A stretch of DNA of 19,137 bases from an uncultured Clostridium sp. (GTDB taxonomy: Bacteria; Bacillota; Clostridia; Clostridiales; Clostridiaceae): assembly GCF_937920395.1 (NCBI RefSeq), contig NZ_CALEVF010000074.1, positions 1 to 19,137 on the forward strand. Direction: 5' to 3'. The notes below the pieces were generated by a model. The model had not been told where the DNA came from. It worked only from the letters and a program-made list of their open reading frames with translations, and made no database searches. Within the stretch, counting starts at the first letter, position 1, and each line of letters opens with the position of its first letter. A program made the translations under genes and the position numbers. Positions 18,679 to 19,137 of the stretch are shown here, piece after piece.

Positions 18679-18882
18679 TATTATTTCCTCCTTTTCATCG
18701 CACGCTCTACTTCTTACGTGCAACAGCGGATGTTCTGTAAACTGTTCCGGGTGTTTCGTGAAATAAAAACATGAAACAATCGTAGGAACCCCGTCGCCCG
18801 ATTCAAGATCAGGACATGTTCGGTGAAGAATTACCCGGAAGTCCGGCAACCTCTTACCTCATCACTGTTACCACAATACAAC
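18679..18882 (-). promoter_or_regulatory. structured 5' leader of the S10 operon, candidate autoregulatory RNA
   Basis: The roughly 200-nt transcribed leader is visibly richer in G+C than its surroundings. Helices seen: 18745-18752 with 18833-18840 (8 bp, perfect, long range); 18753-18760 with 18770-18777 (one mismatch, 9-nt loop), directly adjacent to the long-range helix; 18797-18802 with 18808-18813 (6 bp, one G-U); and 18698-18704 with 18717-18723 (7 bp, one G-U), ending 5 bases before the rpsJ ribosome binding site. A local hairpin, 18835-18839 with 18842-18846, competes with the long-range helix. In E. coli uL4 regulates this operon through its leader; whether this RNA is related is unknown. 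The structure is seen, the function is inferred. Confidence 0.65.
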
Positions 18883-18888
18883 CTCTAA

Positions 18889-18950
18889 AGTATACAACAT
18901 TTCTTTTGCTTTGACAAGTATTTTCTTTTATTATTTATTTTTTTTTATAT
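18889..18950 (-). promoter_or_regulatory. strong sigma-A-type promoter of the S10 operon with UP-like element
   Basis: On the minus strand -35 TTGTCA (18917-18912) and -10 TATACT (18894-18889) are separated by exactly 17 bp, each one base from consensus. Immediately upstream, 18918-18950 is an A-rich tract (minus strand) resembling an UP element for the RNA polymerase alpha C-terminal domain. The predicted start is a G near 18882-18883. It is the only strong promoter I see in the ribosomal region. Confidence 0.88.
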
Positions 18951-18994
18951 CATTCTTTTTTATTCATAATTATACATGATTTTTTTGTATTTAA

Positions 18995-19020
18995 AAGGAG
19001 AAGAGCGTCCTCTTCCCCTT
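18995..19020 (-). terminator. intrinsic terminator downstream of tuf
   Basis: On the minus strand AAGGGGAAGAG pairs with CTCTTCTCCTT (11 bp, one G-U) around the loop GACG. It lies 64 bases after the tuf stop. The U run is short (TTAAATAC follows), so termination may be incomplete and some tuf transcripts could extend into the S10 operon. Confidence 0.75.
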
Positions 19021-19021
19021 A

Positions 19022-19041
19022 ATAATAAAAGCTTTTATTAT
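19022..19041. repeat. perfect 20-base palindrome next to the tuf terminator
   Basis: ATAATAAAAG is followed directly by its reverse complement CTTTTATTAT, with no spacer. It lies one base from the terminator stem, between it and the tuf stop codon. It could be a protein-binding site, an RNA hairpin with a small loop, or part of an extended terminator. Confidence 0.6.
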
Positions 19042-19084
19042 ATTATAAATCATCAATTGATTGTAATAAATATTTTGTTAATTA

Positions 19085-19137
19085 CTATTTAACTATTGAA
19101 GTAACAACTCCAGAACCTACTGTTCTTCCACCTTCTC
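19085..19137 (-). CDS. tuf: elongation factor Tu, last 16 codons only
   Basis: Reading leftward from the window edge, the frame gives EGGRTVGSGVVTSIVK and then TAG. This is the conserved C-terminus of EF-Tu (usually REGGRTVGAGVV...), the GTPase that brings aminoacyl-tRNA to the ribosome. Only domain 3's last strand is in view. tuf directly upstream of the S10 operon is the standard str-S10 order, so fusA, rpsG and rpsL probably lie beyond the edge. Confidence 0.95.
   Translation of the reverse strand, partial: EGGRTVGSGVVTSIVK

Noticed and set aside
18745..18840. tRNA or known riboswitch in the rpsJ leader
   Set aside because: The domain closes with an 8-bp helix but lacks an anticodon arm, T-loop consensus and CCA end, and I recognise no riboswitch core.
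18679..18849. In-frame 57-codon upstream extension of rpsJ
   Set aside because: A good ribosome binding site precedes the ATG at 18678, the product from there has the normal S10 length, and the extension runs through the structured leader without S10 similarity.
18911..18916. Plus-strand TTGACA as a divergent promoter
   Set aside because: No -10-like hexamer lies at 16-18 bp and it would transcribe against tuf; the match arises because the minus-strand -35 region TTGTCAA is nearly self-complementary.
18969..18974. Second minus-strand promoter at the TATAAT upstream of the main S10 promoter
   Set aside because: No acceptable -35 lies 16-18 bp upstream; the region there is the tail of the tuf terminator.

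Overview
The window is one long, nearly gap-free run of minus-strand genes: the S10-spc-alpha ribosomal protein supercluster of an AT-rich Gram-positive bacterium. Gene order, AGGAGG-type ribosome binding sites before almost every gene, the zinc-binding forms of S4, S14, L24 and L36, a zinc-type adenylate kinase, a KOW-domain gene beside infA, and the downstream ecfA1-ecfA2-ecfT-truA block all point to Bacillota, class Clostridia. I cannot name the genus.

In transcription order (high to low coordinate): the last 16 codons of tuf (EF-Tu) end at 19085 and are followed by a terminator hairpin at 18995-19020. A strong sigma-A-type promoter (18889-18917) with an A-rich upstream element then starts a roughly 200-nt, G+C-richer, structured leader (18679-18882) in front of rpsJ. 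Next come rpsJ-rplC-rplD-rplW-rplB-rpsS-rplV-rpsC-rplP-rpmC-rpsQ (S10 part), rplN-rplX-rplE-rpsN-rpsH-rplF-rplR-rpsE-rpmD-rplO-secY-adk (spc part), a decayed methionine aminopeptidase gene (map), a KOW-domain RNA-binding protein gene, infA-rpmJ, and rpsM-rpsK-rpsD-rpoA-rplQ (alpha part). That is 31 intact genes, 26 of them ribosomal proteins, and one pseudogene. A terminator at 3402-3442 closes the unit. The energy-coupling module of an ECF vitamin/metal transporter (ecfA1, ecfA2, ecfT) and truA, cut by the window edge, follow.

The genes make ribosome subunits, the initiation factor, the translocon that receives exported nascent chains, the RNA polymerase alpha subunit and adenylate kinase from what looks like one transcript. 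Neighbours are separated by a few bases or overlap (rplP/rpmC, rplD/rplW, adk/map, ecfA1/ecfA2), which suggests translational coupling.

The region is mostly ordinary core genome, and I see no mobile element, CRISPR array, defence system or novel multi-gene system. The points worth a second look are the structured S10-operon leader with two mutually exclusive helices, the map remnant (nonsense codons, a frameshift and loss of the C-terminal two thirds), the uncharacterised KOW protein with a TTG start, several unusual start codons, and inverted repeats between rpsJ/rplC, between rplB/rpsS and next to the tuf terminator.
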